From positions 62,001 to 126,000 of the forward strand of contig JANUBW010000016.1 in the NCBI GenBank assembly GCA_024809215.1: a stretch of 64,000 bases of DNA. The letters run 5' to 3'. This DNA is from Niastella sp. OAS944 (lineage in GTDB: Bacteria > Bacteroidota > Bacteroidia > Chitinophagales > Chitinophagaceae). Positions 27,761-36,676 of this stretch are shown one piece after another. Below the pieces are notes generated by a model. It ran no database searches, was not told the origin of the DNA, and worked only from the letters and a program-made list of their open reading frames with translations. The position numbers were made by a program, and so were the translations under genes. Position 1 is the stretch's first letter. Each line of letters starts with the position of its first letter.

Positions 27761-27830
27761 AAAAACGGATTTATTAAGGGACAAAACATCAATATTCTAT
27801 ACTTCAGAACATTAAACCGGATAAGATCAG

Positions 27831-27852
27831 ATCACCTTTCAATCAAGGTGAT
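27831..27852. promoter_or_regulatory. inverted repeat upstream of the T9SS type A gene
   Basis: ATCACCTT and AAGGTGAT form a perfect 8-bp inverted repeat around a 6-nt spacer, about 70 bp upstream of the start at 27760. It could be an operator or a leader hairpin; there is no T tract, so a terminator is unlikely. Confidence 0.35.
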
Positions 27853-27975
27853 TGGGTAGCACCCATAAACATTAAACGCAAATTTATCTAAATTAATATG
27901 TGTTTTGCAACATATATTTAATTATAATTATTCACTTAGTATTGCACATAAGTGGTATATACATTATGAATATAA

Positions 27976-28008
27976 GCATAACCACTTAGCTTGGGTAAGT
28001 GGGTATGC
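27976..28008 (-). terminator. hairpin directly after the TonB receptor stop codon
   Basis: CATAACCACTTA and TAAGTGGGTATG pair over 12 positions with one mismatch and a 7-nt loop, immediately beyond the stop at 28008-28010. The downstream T content is modest, so it may be a terminator or an mRNA-stabilising hairpin. Confidence 0.45.
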
Positions 28009-30194
28009 TATAACTTATAATTGTAACCAATCCGAAAAACTTGCGTTTCATAGTAATCGCTGCTGACAAAAACGTAACCATTACCCCGAAATTCTTTTTT
28101 TAACCGTAAGGTGTTGGCCACATCTGTAGCATTCAGAAATACCTCCCCTTTTCCTTTTTGAATACTTTTTTTAACACCCAGGTCAATGGAAAACCGGGAA
28201 AAGGTTTTGCCTTGTGGTATCAGGTCGGGGGCCTGATAATTAGCGCTAACCTGTGCATCGAGTTGTTTGGGAAAATGAAACAAGCCGTTGAATTTTATAT
28301 TGCCCGAATTCATTTCTTCCCTGGCGGCGCTGTAAATATTCAGTACCGGGTATTTGTTCTCTACACTAAACGAATCGATAATATTGCGGTAGCCATTCAG
28401 GTTCAGGCTTAGGGTTGCCCAATTACTTATGTTTTGCGAAAACATCAATTCTAAACCAGTATTGTAACTTTTACCTGCATTTTGAAATATGTTATAAATG
28501 ATATCGCTGCCCGGCGCTATACTGCCTATACGGGCTATGGTTCCATTCATTCGTTTATGATAAAGCGAGGAAAATAAATAGCCACTTTTCCAACTGGTTT
28601 TATAACCCAACTCAAAATTGTTGGTGAACTGTGGCTTAAGCGCAGGATTGCCCACCTTTATAATTTCAGCATCATCGTACTTGGGAAAAATGCGAATGTC
28701 AACCTCATTAGGCCTGTCTACCCGGCGGTTAAAGAATACAGATAACCGGTTGTTTGCATTTATTTTCCAGGCTGTCCGCAAACTGGGAAAGGGTTGCATA
28801 TAATTATATCCATCGCTGGTATATACCGGGTGCCCGGGATTTACATGGTAATCGAGGCTTACATACTCTAACCGTACACCTGCTTCAATCTCAAAGTTGT
28901 TGTTCTCGAAAATATAATTGCCATAAATAGCTGGAATGGTTTCGCCATAGCTGGCTTTACCACCGGCCGTAGAATCGAGCACCGAGTGCAAACCCGGTTT
29001 GAATTGCATATTGGTAGGAATAAACCGCCGTCTGAATTTTACACCCGTTTCAAAACGCCCATATCGTACAGGTTGAACATAATCAATATTCACGTCGGCC
29101 ACATGTTCATCAGAAAGCAGTTTAAATGAATCGAGCCCGGTATAAGCAGGCATAATGTTGGCGAAATAATACTTCTCATCTTCCCGGTGAAAAGTATAGT
29201 TAAACCCGGCATTCAGTAAACGGCCTGGTTGTTTGAACTTATGTTGCCAGCTGACCGAGGCAGTTGCCGTTGTTTTTAATTCATCTTCTAAAAATTGCCA
29301 TAACCGGTTACGCTTACTCAGGTCGCTACTAAAGAACGGCTCATCGCCCCGGTCGAGGATCTTTTCACTGCTGAACAAACCCGATATGGTGAAGGTGTTG
29401 TTTGCATTTTGAAACCAGTCCATACCCGTTTTTACAGTTACGATATTGGTGGTGCGGTTTCTTTTGGTTTGTTGTTTTACGGTATCGCCATCATCGTAAT
29501 AACGATCTACAAACTCATTTTTGTTCAGCGTTTTGGTATACAGGTTATCGCCCTGAAAAAACAGGTTCATTTTGTTCTTGCGATAATTGAACGACAGGGA
29601 AGGGTTGAGCTTTGGCGTACCCTGGTATTGTGGGCGTATTGAAGGCAGGTTCTCTTTTTTGATCCATAAAGCGCCTGCACCGGCAGTTAAACCAAGCTTG
29701 CCGTTAAAACCTTCTTTCTTTTCTTTTTTAAGTATGATATTAATGATACCGGCATTGCCACCGGCATCATATTTTGAAGAAGGGTTATTGATGATCTCTA
29801 TTTTATCTATAGCCGAAGCCGGCATATTACCCAGTCCGCTTTGCGCACCAAAACCCGTTAATGCGGTTTGTTTACCATCTATCAGTATCATCACCTTATC
29901 GCTGCCACGTAACAACACTTTTCCATCGCTGACTGTAATACCGGGCAGGTTTTGCATGGCTTCCAGTGCCGAACCTCCGGCCCGGCTGATATTCTCCGAT
30001 ACATTAAATGTCTTTTTATCGAGCCGGGCGCTCACTGCTATCTGCCTACCGGTAACGGCCACCGTATCGAGGTACTTTACATGCGGAACCACAATGCTAT
30101 CCCTGGCAACAGGTGCTTCCCTGGAATTTTGTGCAGTTGCTATACAGGTTATTAATACTGTAAATACAAGGCAGATGAGCGATTTGCTGTTCAT
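28008..30194 (-). CDS. TonB-dependent receptor, outer membrane beta-barrel family
   Basis: 728 residues. Signal peptide at 1-21 (CIATAQ). The plug is at about 45-155 (TVAVTGRQIAVSARLDKKTF, SALEAMQNLPGITV, VLLRGSDKVMILIDGK, IDKIEIINNPSSKYDAGG), followed by a barrel to a terminal Leu. It lacks the carboxypeptidase-like repeat usual in SusC-type receptors and has no STN domain, so it is of the OMP_b-brl_3 type. It would import or signal an unknown ligand. It follows the two-component genes on the same strand after 35 bp and may be in their operon, so it could be controlled by them. Confidence 0.82.
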   Translation of the reverse strand: MNSKSLICLVFTVLITCIATAQNSREAPVARDSIVVPHVKYLDTVAVTGRQIAVSARLDKKTFNVSENISRAGGSALEAMQNLPGITVSDGKVLLRGSDKVMILIDGKQTALTGFGAQSGLGNMPASAIDKIEIINNPSSKYDAGGNAGIINIILKKEKKEGFNGKLGLTAGAGALWIKKENLPSIRPQYQGTPKLNPSLSFNYRKNKMNLFFQGDNLYTKTLNKNEFVDRYYDDGDTVKQQTKRNRTTNIVTVKTGMDWFQNANNTFTISGLFSSEKILDRGDEPFFSSDLSKRNRLWQFLEDELKTTATASVSWQHKFKQPGRLLNAGFNYTFHREDEKYYFANIMPAYTGLDSFKLLSDEHVADVNIDYVQPVRYGRFETGVKFRRRFIPTNMQFKPGLHSVLDSTAGGKASYGETIPAIYGNYIFENNNFEIEAGVRLEYVSLDYHVNPGHPVYTSDGYNYMQPFPSLRTAWKINANNRLSVFFNRRVDRPNEVDIRIFPKYDDAEIIKVGNPALKPQFTNNFELGYKTSWKSGYLFSSLYHKRMNGTIARIGSIAPGSDIIYNIFQNAGKSYNTGLELMFSQNISNWATLSLNLNGYRNIIDSFSVENKYPVLNIYSAAREEMNSGNIKFNGLFHFPKQLDAQVSANYQAPDLIPQGKTFSRFSIDLGVKKSIQKGKGEVFLNATDVANTLRLKKEFRGNGYVFVSSDYYETQVFRIGYNYKL

Positions 30195-30229
30195 TATGCA
30201 GAATTGTTACTGCATAGTTATAGCTCAAT

Positions 30230-31288
30230 TCAGAATGAAATCTGAACGAAGTGCAATGTAAAAACATGGCGCCCGTTGTTGAATGCATATTGTATTATCC
30301 ACCCATAGCGGTTACAGATCTGTTTTACAATAGCAAGGCCAAGCCCTGTACCAGGTTGTTGTATAGTAGCTGAAGCAAACCGTTTGAACAACTGTTCGGT
30401 TTGTAACGACCTTTCGCCGGGGTTTGAAATTATAAAGCTATTGGGTGTGAGTTCTATTAAAACATTACTGCCGGCCTCACTATGCCTGATGGCGTTTGTA
30501 ATTAAATTATTGAGCAGGATCTCAACCAGGGCGCGATTGCCATTAATACTGACCGCAGCTTGTACCTGAATGGTAAGTATTATTTGTTTGCCGGCTGCAA
30601 TGGTCTCAAATTGTGGTATCAGGTTGGCCAGTAGTTCCTGTACCTCTATCGTATCCTTTTCCATATACTGGCTATTCTCAATTTTCGTAAGCAGCAACAG
30701 GTTCTTGTTCACCCGGCTCACGCGCGACAAAGCCTTTAATGCATCTTCAATTATATTGTACTGCGCAGTAGTAAGCTGCTGGCTTTGCATCAACAGTTCC
30801 AGCTTCGATTGCACAATGGCCAGCGGCGTTTGTAACTCATGCGAAGCGTTCTCGGCAAATTCTTTTTGTTGCGTATAGGCGGCAATATTACCGGTAATCA
30901 ATTTATCGAGGCTTTGGTTCAATTGTGCAAATTCATCTATCTCTGTTTTATCAAACTGTATCGCTTTATTTTGTTCCAGGCTAAAGTTTTTGATCTTAGC
31001 AAGGCTGTTGTAAAAGGGCTGCCATAAGCGTTGTGAAATGCGCCGGTTCAGTAAAATAAAACCGGTCAGCAATAATGCAAAGAACAACACCGTTAATAAT
31101 GTAACGGCGCCAACGATCAACAACCTGTCTTCCCGTCCCGCTTCGGGTGTTAAAATTATCTGGTGTTCAAGCTGTTCATATTTCCAAAGTATATTGATGG
31201 CCACATAATAAACCGGAATACTGCCGGCAAGCACCAATGCTGCATATATAATAAATGTTTTTAGCGACCTGTTGAGTAATTTGCTCAT
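30230..31288 (-). CDS. membrane sensor histidine kinase
   Basis: 352 residues from the ATG at 31286-31288, which overlaps the response-regulator stop as ATGA; the ATG at 31297 is less likely. Two transmembrane helices at about 11-33 and 56-80 flank a short 22-residue periplasmic loop, too small for a classic ligand domain. A HAMP-like linker, HisKA with His150 (ENASHELQTPLAIV), and a HATPase domain with N box (LLNNLITNAIRHSE) and a GTGLGLAIVKQI G2 box follow. It autophosphorylates and passes phosphate to the regulator encoded immediately upstream. The short sensor loop suggests membrane or partner sensing, possibly with the receptor downstream. Confidence 0.9.
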   Translation of the reverse strand: MSKLLNRSLKTFIIYAALVLAGSIPVYYVAINILWKYEQLEHQIILTPEAGREDRLLIVGAVTLLTVLFFALLLTGFILLNRRISQRLWQPFYNSLAKIKNFSLEQNKAIQFDKTEIDEFAQLNQSLDKLITGNIAAYTQQKEFAENASHELQTPLAIVQSKLELLMQSQQLTTAQYNIIEDALKALSRVSRVNKNLLLLTKIENSQYMEKDTIEVQELLANLIPQFETIAAGKQIILTIQVQAAVSINGNRALVEILLNNLITNAIRHSEAGSNVLIELTPNSFIISNPGERSLQTEQLFKRFASATIQQPGTGLGLAIVKQICNRYGWIIQYAFNNGRHVFTLHFVQISF

Positions 31289-31959
31289 ATATCCCATTTA
31301 TAACCGCTTCCATAAAGCGTTTTCAGGTAATTACCGCTTCCGGCCTCGGCCAGCTTTTTCTTCAGGTTCTTAATATGTGCGTACACAAAATCATAGTTAT
31401 CGAACATATCGGCCACATCGCCCGAAATATGTTCGGCCAGTGCGTTTTTTGAGATCACCTTGTTCTTATTGCTTATAAAATAGAGTAGGAGGTCGTATTC
31501 CTTTCGGGTAAGCGTCACTTCCTTTTCATTTACATATACCATTTTGGCAAGCAGGTCAACCCTGATCTCATTCTGCTGAATAATATTGGAATTGCCAAAC
31601 TGTTTTCGCCTTACAACGGAGTATATGCGGGCGGCCAGTTCTGATAAATGAAATGGTTTGGCCATATAATCATCGGCGCCTATCTGCAGCCCTTTAATTT
31701 TATCTTCAACGGCATTTTTGGCCGAAATGATGATAACACCGGCTTCCACTTTCATATATTTTATCTCTTCCAAAAGTCGTAACCCATCGCCGCCGGGCAA
31801 CATAAGGTCGAGCAGAATACAGTCGTATACGTAAACCGACAATTTTTCAAGGGCATCTTTAAACGTTTCGGCGTATTCGCACAGGTATTGTTCGCCGGTA
31901 AGATAAGCGCCTATGCTTGATGCCAGCTCTTTTTCGTCTTCAATTATAAGGATCTTCAT
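31285..31959 (-). CDS. OmpR-family response regulator
   Basis: 224 residues from the ATG at 31957-31959, so the protein begins MKILIIEDEKEL. Receiver domain at 1-115 with acidic pocket Glu7/Asp8, phospho-acceptor Asp51 (LLDLMLPGGDG) and Lys101 (MAKPF). The winged-helix DNA-binding domain at about 130-224 contains VTLTRKEYDLLLYF and LKTLYGSGYKW. It overlaps the kinase gene by 4 bp. Direct TTAAC repeats spaced by 11 bp multiples lie upstream (32008-32045) and could be its own operator. Confidence 0.92.
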   Translation of the reverse strand: MKILIIEDEKELASSIGAYLTGEQYLCEYAETFKDALEKLSVYVYDCILLDLMLPGGDGLRLLEEIKYMKVEAGVIIISAKNAVEDKIKGLQIGADDYMAKPFHLSELAARIYSVVRRKQFGNSNIIQQNEIRVDLLAKMVYVNEKEVTLTRKEYDLLLYFISNKNKVISKNALAEHISGDVADMFDNYDFVYAHIKNLKKKLAEAGSGNYLKTLYGSGYKWDI

Positions 31960-32007
31960 GCCTGCCAACCTATTTTAAGATTCTGAATACTTCCTGAAAC
32001 CGGGTTG

Positions 32008-32045
32008 TTAACGAAAGCATAAATAAGTGTTAACATTTAATTAAC
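32008..32045. promoter_or_regulatory. phased TTAAC direct repeats, candidate response-regulator operator
   Basis: TTAAC starts at 32008, 32030 and 32041, so the copies are spaced 22 and 11 bp apart. OmpR/PhoB-type regulators bind direct repeats of about 11 bp. The site lies between the divergent response-regulator gene (start 31959) and the LTA-synthase-type gene (start 32114). Binding is an inference. Confidence 0.4.
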
Positions 32046-32113
32046 CTAGTTTCTTTAAACTTTTTCAAATTCGCTACAGAATTAGGCGTTTGTTTGTGAC
32101 TTTCCAGTAAACC

Positions 32114-34063
32114 ATGACAATTTTAAAATCTAGGTACTCGATACTTCTCGGCTTTATCATCTTTTTCCTGGTCGTCTCCTTTTTAACAAGGACTATGTTA
32201 TTAATACAGGCCGGCCCCAAATCAGATCTTGGCCTTTTATCCCTGTTTAAGGTGTATGGTAAAGGACTGGTATTCGATACGGCCGTTGCGCTCTATTTTT
32301 GTACGATTTATGCCATTTACCTGTTGTTTTTGCCCCGGCGTTGGAACAATACCCTTGCCAACCGCATCATCACCTACACCTGCTTTTTTATAGTAGTGCT
32401 TATTATTATGTTCTCCTTTTTTGCGGAGTTCGTTTTCTGGGGCGAATTTGAAAGCCGGTTTAACTTTATTGCTGTTGATTACCTGGTATATACTTTCGAA
32501 GTTATAAATAACATCAATCAGTCGTATCCCTTACCCTGGTTAATTAGTGGTATGGTACTGCTCACCCTGCTGGTTGGTTTTATTTTCAATAAACTGAACC
32601 TCTTTAAATTAAGTTTTGATTCCGATACCCGTATTGCCACCCGTTTACAAATATCGGGCGCCGTGTTACTGGGTACTTTAGGCAGCTTTTTCTTTATCTC
32701 CAATTCCTGGGGCGATACCAGCAGTAACCGCTACAGGAACGAGGCCTCAAAAGCCGGCATTTTTTCATTCTTTGCTGCCTTTCGCAATAACGAATTGAAT
32801 TACTATGATTTTTACGTGCGCGAAAACGAGCAGGTTGCTTTCAATACTATGAAGGAGCAACTGACCGATGGTGAAACCAAATTCAGGGGTAAAACCGAAA
32901 GCATTCGACGCACCATTACCAACCCCGGCACTGCGCAACAGCCCAATGTAATTATGGTTACCATTGAAAGCTTTAGCGCCGACTTCATGCATCATTTCGG
33001 GAACGGCAATAACCTTACACCGGTGCTTGATTCCCTGGCCGATAAAAGCATTTTATTTACCAATATGTATGCTACCGGCACCCGTACCGTACGGGGTATG
33101 GAAGCACTTACTTTATGTGTGCCGCCAACGCCGGGCAATAGTATCGTTCGCCGGGCCGACAATGCACACCTGTATAATGTAAGCACCATTTTCAGAAATG
33201 CCGGTTATGTCAGCGGCTTCTTCTATGGCGGCGATGGCTATTTCGATAATATGAACAATTTCTTTGGCAACAATGGTTTTGCCATTACCGACCGTGGCGG
33301 CAGAATGGTGCCCGGTGAAAGTTTGAAAGCTTCACGCACCATTATCCCCGACTCGAATGTTCATTTTGAGAATGCCTGGGGTATTTCTGACGAAGACCTG
33401 TACGACGCGGTTATTCGCGATGCCGATAAAAAGTTCAGTGAGCAGAAACCATTTTTCGATTTTGTAATGACCACCAGCAACCACCGCCCCTATACTTACC
33501 CCGAAGGAAAGATAGATATTCCCTCCGGTTCAGGACGCGATGGCGCCGTTAAATACACCGATTACGCCATAGGGCAGTTCATAAAAAAATTACAATCAAA
33601 ACCCTGGTTCGCCAATACGGTGGTGATCTTTGTAGCCGACCATTGCGCCAGCAGCGCAGGTAAGAACGAGATCAACGTTGATAAATACCATATTCCCTGT
33701 ATGATCTATAACTTCAAGGGCGATGCTCCTAAAGAAATAGGCATACAATGCTCACAAATAGATCTTTTTGCCACCCTGTTTGGATTAATGAACTGGAAGT
33801 ATGAAACAAACTGGTATGGCAAGAACGTTTTACAACCAGCCTATAGCCCAAGGGCCTGGGTAGCTACTTACCAAAAGCTGGGTTATTTACAAAATGATAG
33901 CCTGGTAGTATTAAGTCCGCAACAACAAACCGCTACTTACCGCTGGAAGGTGGGCACCGAAGAACAACAGCTGATACCTAATAACAAACTATTGCTTCAA
34001 AAAGCCGTATCGAGCTATCAAACGGCGTATTACCTGTATAAGAACGGAGGCATGAAAGAATAA
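32114..34063 (+). CDS. LTA synthase-type membrane phosphotransferase (sulfatase fold)
   Basis: 649 residues. About five transmembrane helices within 1-215, then an extracytoplasmic sulfatase-fold domain at about 275-590: NVIMVTIESFSADF for the metal site, a TGTRTVRGME motif with the catalytic Thr near 320, SNHRPY and VADHCASSAG. LTA-synthase relatives in Gram-negative bacteria transfer phosphoglycerol or phosphoethanolamine from phospholipids to glycans or lipid A; the exact acceptor here cannot be told. It starts 155 bp from the divergent response regulator, so it may belong to the same regulon. Ends at a strong terminator. Confidence 0.85.
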   Translation: MTILKSRYSILLGFIIFFLVVSFLTRTMLLIQAGPKSDLGLLSLFKVYGKGLVFDTAVALYFCTIYAIYLLFLPRRWNNTLANRIITYTCFFIVVLIIMFSFFAEFVFWGEFESRFNFIAVDYLVYTFEVINNINQSYPLPWLISGMVLLTLLVGFIFNKLNLFKLSFDSDTRIATRLQISGAVLLGTLGSFFFISNSWGDTSSNRYRNEASKAGIFSFFAAFRNNELNYYDFYVRENEQVAFNTMKEQLTDGETKFRGKTESIRRTITNPGTAQQPNVIMVTIESFSADFMHHFGNGNNLTPVLDSLADKSILFTNMYATGTRTVRGMEALTLCVPPTPGNSIVRRADNAHLYNVSTIFRNAGYVSGFFYGGDGYFDNMNNFFGNNGFAITDRGGRMVPGESLKASRTIIPDSNVHFENAWGISDEDLYDAVIRDADKKFSEQKPFFDFVMTTSNHRPYTYPEGKIDIPSGSGRDGAVKYTDYAIGQFIKKLQSKPWFANTVVIFVADHCASSAGKNEINVDKYHIPCMIYNFKGDAPKEIGIQCSQIDLFATLFGLMNWKYETNWYGKNVLQPAYSPRAWVATYQKLGYLQNDSLVVLSPQQQTATYRWKVGTEEQQLIPNNKLLLQKAVSSYQTAYYLYKNGGMKE

Positions 34064-34088
34064 AGAAAGATCAACTTATTATAAAAAG

Positions 34089-34126
34089 AAAAGGGAGGTA
34101 CGTTTTAAGCGAACCTCCCTTTTTGT
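34089..34126. terminator. bidirectional terminator
   Basis: An 11-bp stem (AAAAGGGAGGT / ACCTCCCTTTT) with a 13-nt loop and T-rich flanks on both strands. It terminates the plus gene at 34063 and would also serve a minus-strand gene ending at 34151. Confidence 0.8.
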
Positions 34127-34150
34127 TTTTTAAGGCAATGGTGTCGTTTA

Positions 34151-34342
34151 TTATAATGTATCGTGTTTTTTGGGTTTAAATATTCGTTCATTATGATTCA
34201 AAGACAGCTCCCGGTTATTTTTGTGTTCTGTCGCTTCCTGCCGTTTACCTTTTTTTTCACCGGTTATCCTTAAAGGAACGATAGGCGCCGGAGATTTAAC
34301 TTCGACCGCTTTACTTTTTCGCAAGGAGGCATGGTGGTTCAT
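34151..34342 (-). CDS. small basic hypothetical protein
   Basis: 63 residues from the ATG at 34340-34342 (the frame extends to 34423). Lys/Arg/His/Pro-rich and without a hydrophobic core, so likely disordered. Support is limited to an open frame ending at a convergent terminator. It could also be a non-coding spacer. Confidence 0.35.
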   Translation of the reverse strand: MNHHASLRKSKAVEVKSPAPIVPLRITGEKKGKRQEATEHKNNRELSLNHNERIFKPKKHDTL

Positions 34343-34572
34343 AATTAAAGATTTTACACAAGTTATATTATAAGTAAGTTCAGAAAAATGAGCATGGTCA
34401 AACAACTTTATGACTGTTCTCATAATGAATTGATTGCTGCAACTATAACAATTATTTTGAACAGGTAATTATAAATCGTACCTTTTACTCAGCACCGACT
34501 GCCAAATCCGCTCCTCCTTACCACTACAACATGGTCATGCCCGCATTCAAATCAATTTCATCACTTTAAACC

Positions 34573-34580
34573 AAAGGAGG
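34573..34580 (+). promoter_or_regulatory. strong Shine-Dalgarno sequence
   Basis: AAAGGAGG sits 4 bp before the ATG at 34585. Such a full anti-16S match is rare in Bacteroidota, whose genes here otherwise lack one; it confirms the start. Confidence 0.55.
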
Positions 34581-34584
34581 GTTT

Positions 34585-34890
34585 ATGATCGTTCGACTCA
34601 CTTATCTAAGCTTTATACCAGAAAATCTGGCTAAGGCAAAAAGTATTTATCACGATGACGTTGTTCCTGCCGTAAGAAAACAAAAAGGTAATATCGATTG
34701 CAAACTGCTTACACCTATGAATGAAAACGATGAATATATTTCCATGACGATATGGGAAACAAAGGCCGATGCCGATGCTTATGAAAGCAGCGGATTGTAT
34801 AGAGAACTCGTTAATAAAGTAAAAAAAGATTTTAGTAAAGCACCCGTATTGAAAGTATACATGTCTGAAAGCATTCTTGAACATGCGTAG
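34585..34890 (+). CDS. ABM-domain putative quinol monooxygenase
   Basis: 101 residues, the usual size of a single antibiotic-biosynthesis-monooxygenase (ABM) ferredoxin-like domain. Strands VRLTYLSFIP, CKLLTPMNENDEYISMTIW and APVLKVYMSES, with ETKADADAYESSGLY as the conserved helix. Such dimeric proteins oxidise quinols or act as heme- or stress-related monooxygenases without a cofactor; the substrate is unknown. A full Shine-Dalgarno precedes it and a terminator follows, so it is monocistronic and probably well translated. Confidence 0.72.
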   Translation: MIVRLTYLSFIPENLAKAKSIYHDDVVPAVRKQKGNIDCKLLTPMNENDEYISMTIWETKADADAYESSGLYRELVNKVKKDFSKAPVLKVYMSESILEHA

Positions 34891-34913
34891 CCGGCAACGG
34901 CTTTCCATTAAAC

Positions 34914-34935
34914 AAAGGGCCTGTATGGGCCCTTT
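34914..34935 (+). terminator. terminator after ABM gene
   Basis: An 8-bp perfect stem AAAGGGCC / GGCCCTTT with a 6-nt loop, followed by a short pyrimidine-rich run. Confidence 0.65.
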
Positions 34936-35063
34936 CTTATTAATTTACGGTTTTCGAAAAAATTATTAAACAAAATACATAAGGCCTTGTTTTAATCAGA
35001 TTCCGGCGCACGTTTATTCGCCAAACAGGATCTTTATTTGCAGCAGCAGAGTAATATTAAGGT

Positions 35064-36641
35064 ATGCGTTATCCCTGGTCTTTTTATCTCATCCTGCTTC
35101 TTTCAGTGGTTTTATTATTTATAAAACTGGGGTCCGTTACTGTATTTCAGATTGCCGAAGCGCGTAACAGCCAGGCAGTTGCTGAAATGATGGTTAACCG
35201 TGATTATATTACACCACATTTCAATGGAGCGTTACGCACCGATAAACCTCCGCTACACTATTACTCAATTTTACTGGCTTATACCATAGGTGGTATTTCA
35301 GAAACAGGCGCACGCTTTTTTTCTGCCGTATGCGGTGTACTGGTTATTATGGCTACATGGTTATTTTCGCGAAAATATGCGGGGGTACAAACGGCCTGGT
35401 TCAGCAGCCTGGTATTACTGGGTTCTATCCATGCCATTTTCCAGTTCAGGCTGGCAGCACCCGATCCTTACCTCATCGCCTGCCATGTATTATCGCTGTA
35501 TTGTTTCTGGGAAGGATACAATACCACCAAAAAAAGATATTTGTTATTGATGTATGGTTTGCTGGGGCTCGCCATGCTGGCCAAAGGCCCGGTAGGGGTG
35601 GCCTTACCAGTTATTACTATTATCTTATACCTCATATTCCAAAAAGAATGGTCTGTACAAAACCTGCGCAGGTTAATTCCTGTAAGCGGACTACTTATTA
35701 CTTCACTGGTAGCCATACCCTGGTTTTACCTCGTGCATGTGCGCACGCATGGGGCATGGACAAAAGGCTTTTTTATACAACATAATGTCAACAGATTCAA
35801 GGACCCGCTCAATGGGCACAAAGGGCCCTTTATTCTTCCTTCGGTTTTTGTCTTGCTGGGATTGTTTCCTTTTTCTGTTTTTCTGATAAGAGCTATTAGC
35901 GTGGCATTGAAACAACGCACAACGAATCACTGGTTATTCTTTAACCTGATTGCGGCCGCAGTGATCGTACTGGCATACTCGGTATCTGCTACCAAACTAA
36001 TCAACTACACATCGCCTTCTTATCCGTTCCTGGCTACCATCATCGGTTATTTTTTTACACAAACAACAACACACAGGCTATCTTCCGCCAAAAGGTTATG
36101 GCCCGAATGGATTGCACTAGTTATAATCACTATTTCATTAGTTCCGGCCATTTACGTTATGATGCGCTCAGAAGAAGCATTTCGGCCAATAGCACTTTTA
36201 AGTTTGTGGCTGGCTGTGTTTCCTGCATCCGTACTTGCAGCCATATATTTTTATAATCAATGGCGCATTCACACGGCATTTTCAACTATTGCCATAGGAG
36301 CCGTCATTGCCACACTGATCTTTTTTTCAGTATTATTCCCTGCCCTCGATAAACAGGGATCGGTGTACAAAATGAAGCCACTGATACAAAATGGCAAACC
36401 AGTTATTGGTTATCGAAGTATTAATGACGCTTTTGTTTTTTATCACACACAGCCTATTCCTATATTGAACGCTGCAGATTCCATTGCCGTTTACCTTAAA
36501 AAAGATCCTGCGATCCTTGTATTGGAACGATCGGCAAAAGCTTCCTTACCCGACAGTATACCCGACCTGGTTATTGTAGCCAGCGCCAGGGACCTGTTCA
36601 GCCATCAATATTCATTTTTATACCAGTTAAAACACAACTGA
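35064..36641 (+). CDS. glycosyltransferase family 39 (ArnT-like) membrane protein
   Basis: 525 residues, with about ten to twelve transmembrane helices. The first periplasmic loop has the GT39 signature: EARNSQAVAEM with an acidic pair, then HFNGALRTDKPPLHYYSI. A LRLA-APDPYLI-like motif (FRLAAPDPYLIAC) and MLAKGPVGVALP complete the PMT_2 pattern. Such enzymes move a sugar from undecaprenyl-phosphate to lipid A or another envelope acceptor. It is the first gene of a three-gene plus-strand operon with a GT2 sugar-lipid synthase and a flippase-like protein, a complete membrane glycosylation module. It follows the ABM terminator and should have its own promoter. Confidence 0.85.
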   Translation: MRYPWSFYLILLLSVVLLFIKLGSVTVFQIAEARNSQAVAEMMVNRDYITPHFNGALRTDKPPLHYYSILLAYTIGGISETGARFFSAVCGVLVIMATWLFSRKYAGVQTAWFSSLVLLGSIHAIFQFRLAAPDPYLIACHVLSLYCFWEGYNTTKKRYLLLMYGLLGLAMLAKGPVGVALPVITIILYLIFQKEWSVQNLRRLIPVSGLLITSLVAIPWFYLVHVRTHGAWTKGFFIQHNVNRFKDPLNGHKGPFILPSVFVLLGLFPFSVFLIRAISVALKQRTTNHWLFFNLIAAAVIVLAYSVSATKLINYTSPSYPFLATIIGYFFTQTTTHRLSSAKRLWPEWIALVIITISLVPAIYVMMRSEEAFRPIALLSLWLAVFPASVLAAIYFYNQWRIHTAFSTIAIGAVIATLIFFSVLFPALDKQGSVYKMKPLIQNGKPVIGYRSINDAFVFYHTQPIPILNAADSIAVYLKKDPAILVLERSAKASLPDSIPDLVIVASARDLFSHQYSFLYQLKHN

Positions 36642-36676
36642 ACCGACCATCTGGCTTAAACAAAAAATTCTAACAG

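Noticed and set aside
34914-35063. Riboswitch before the GT39 operon
   Set aside because: Only a simple terminator hairpin of the previous gene is present; no conserved aptamer structure is recognisable.
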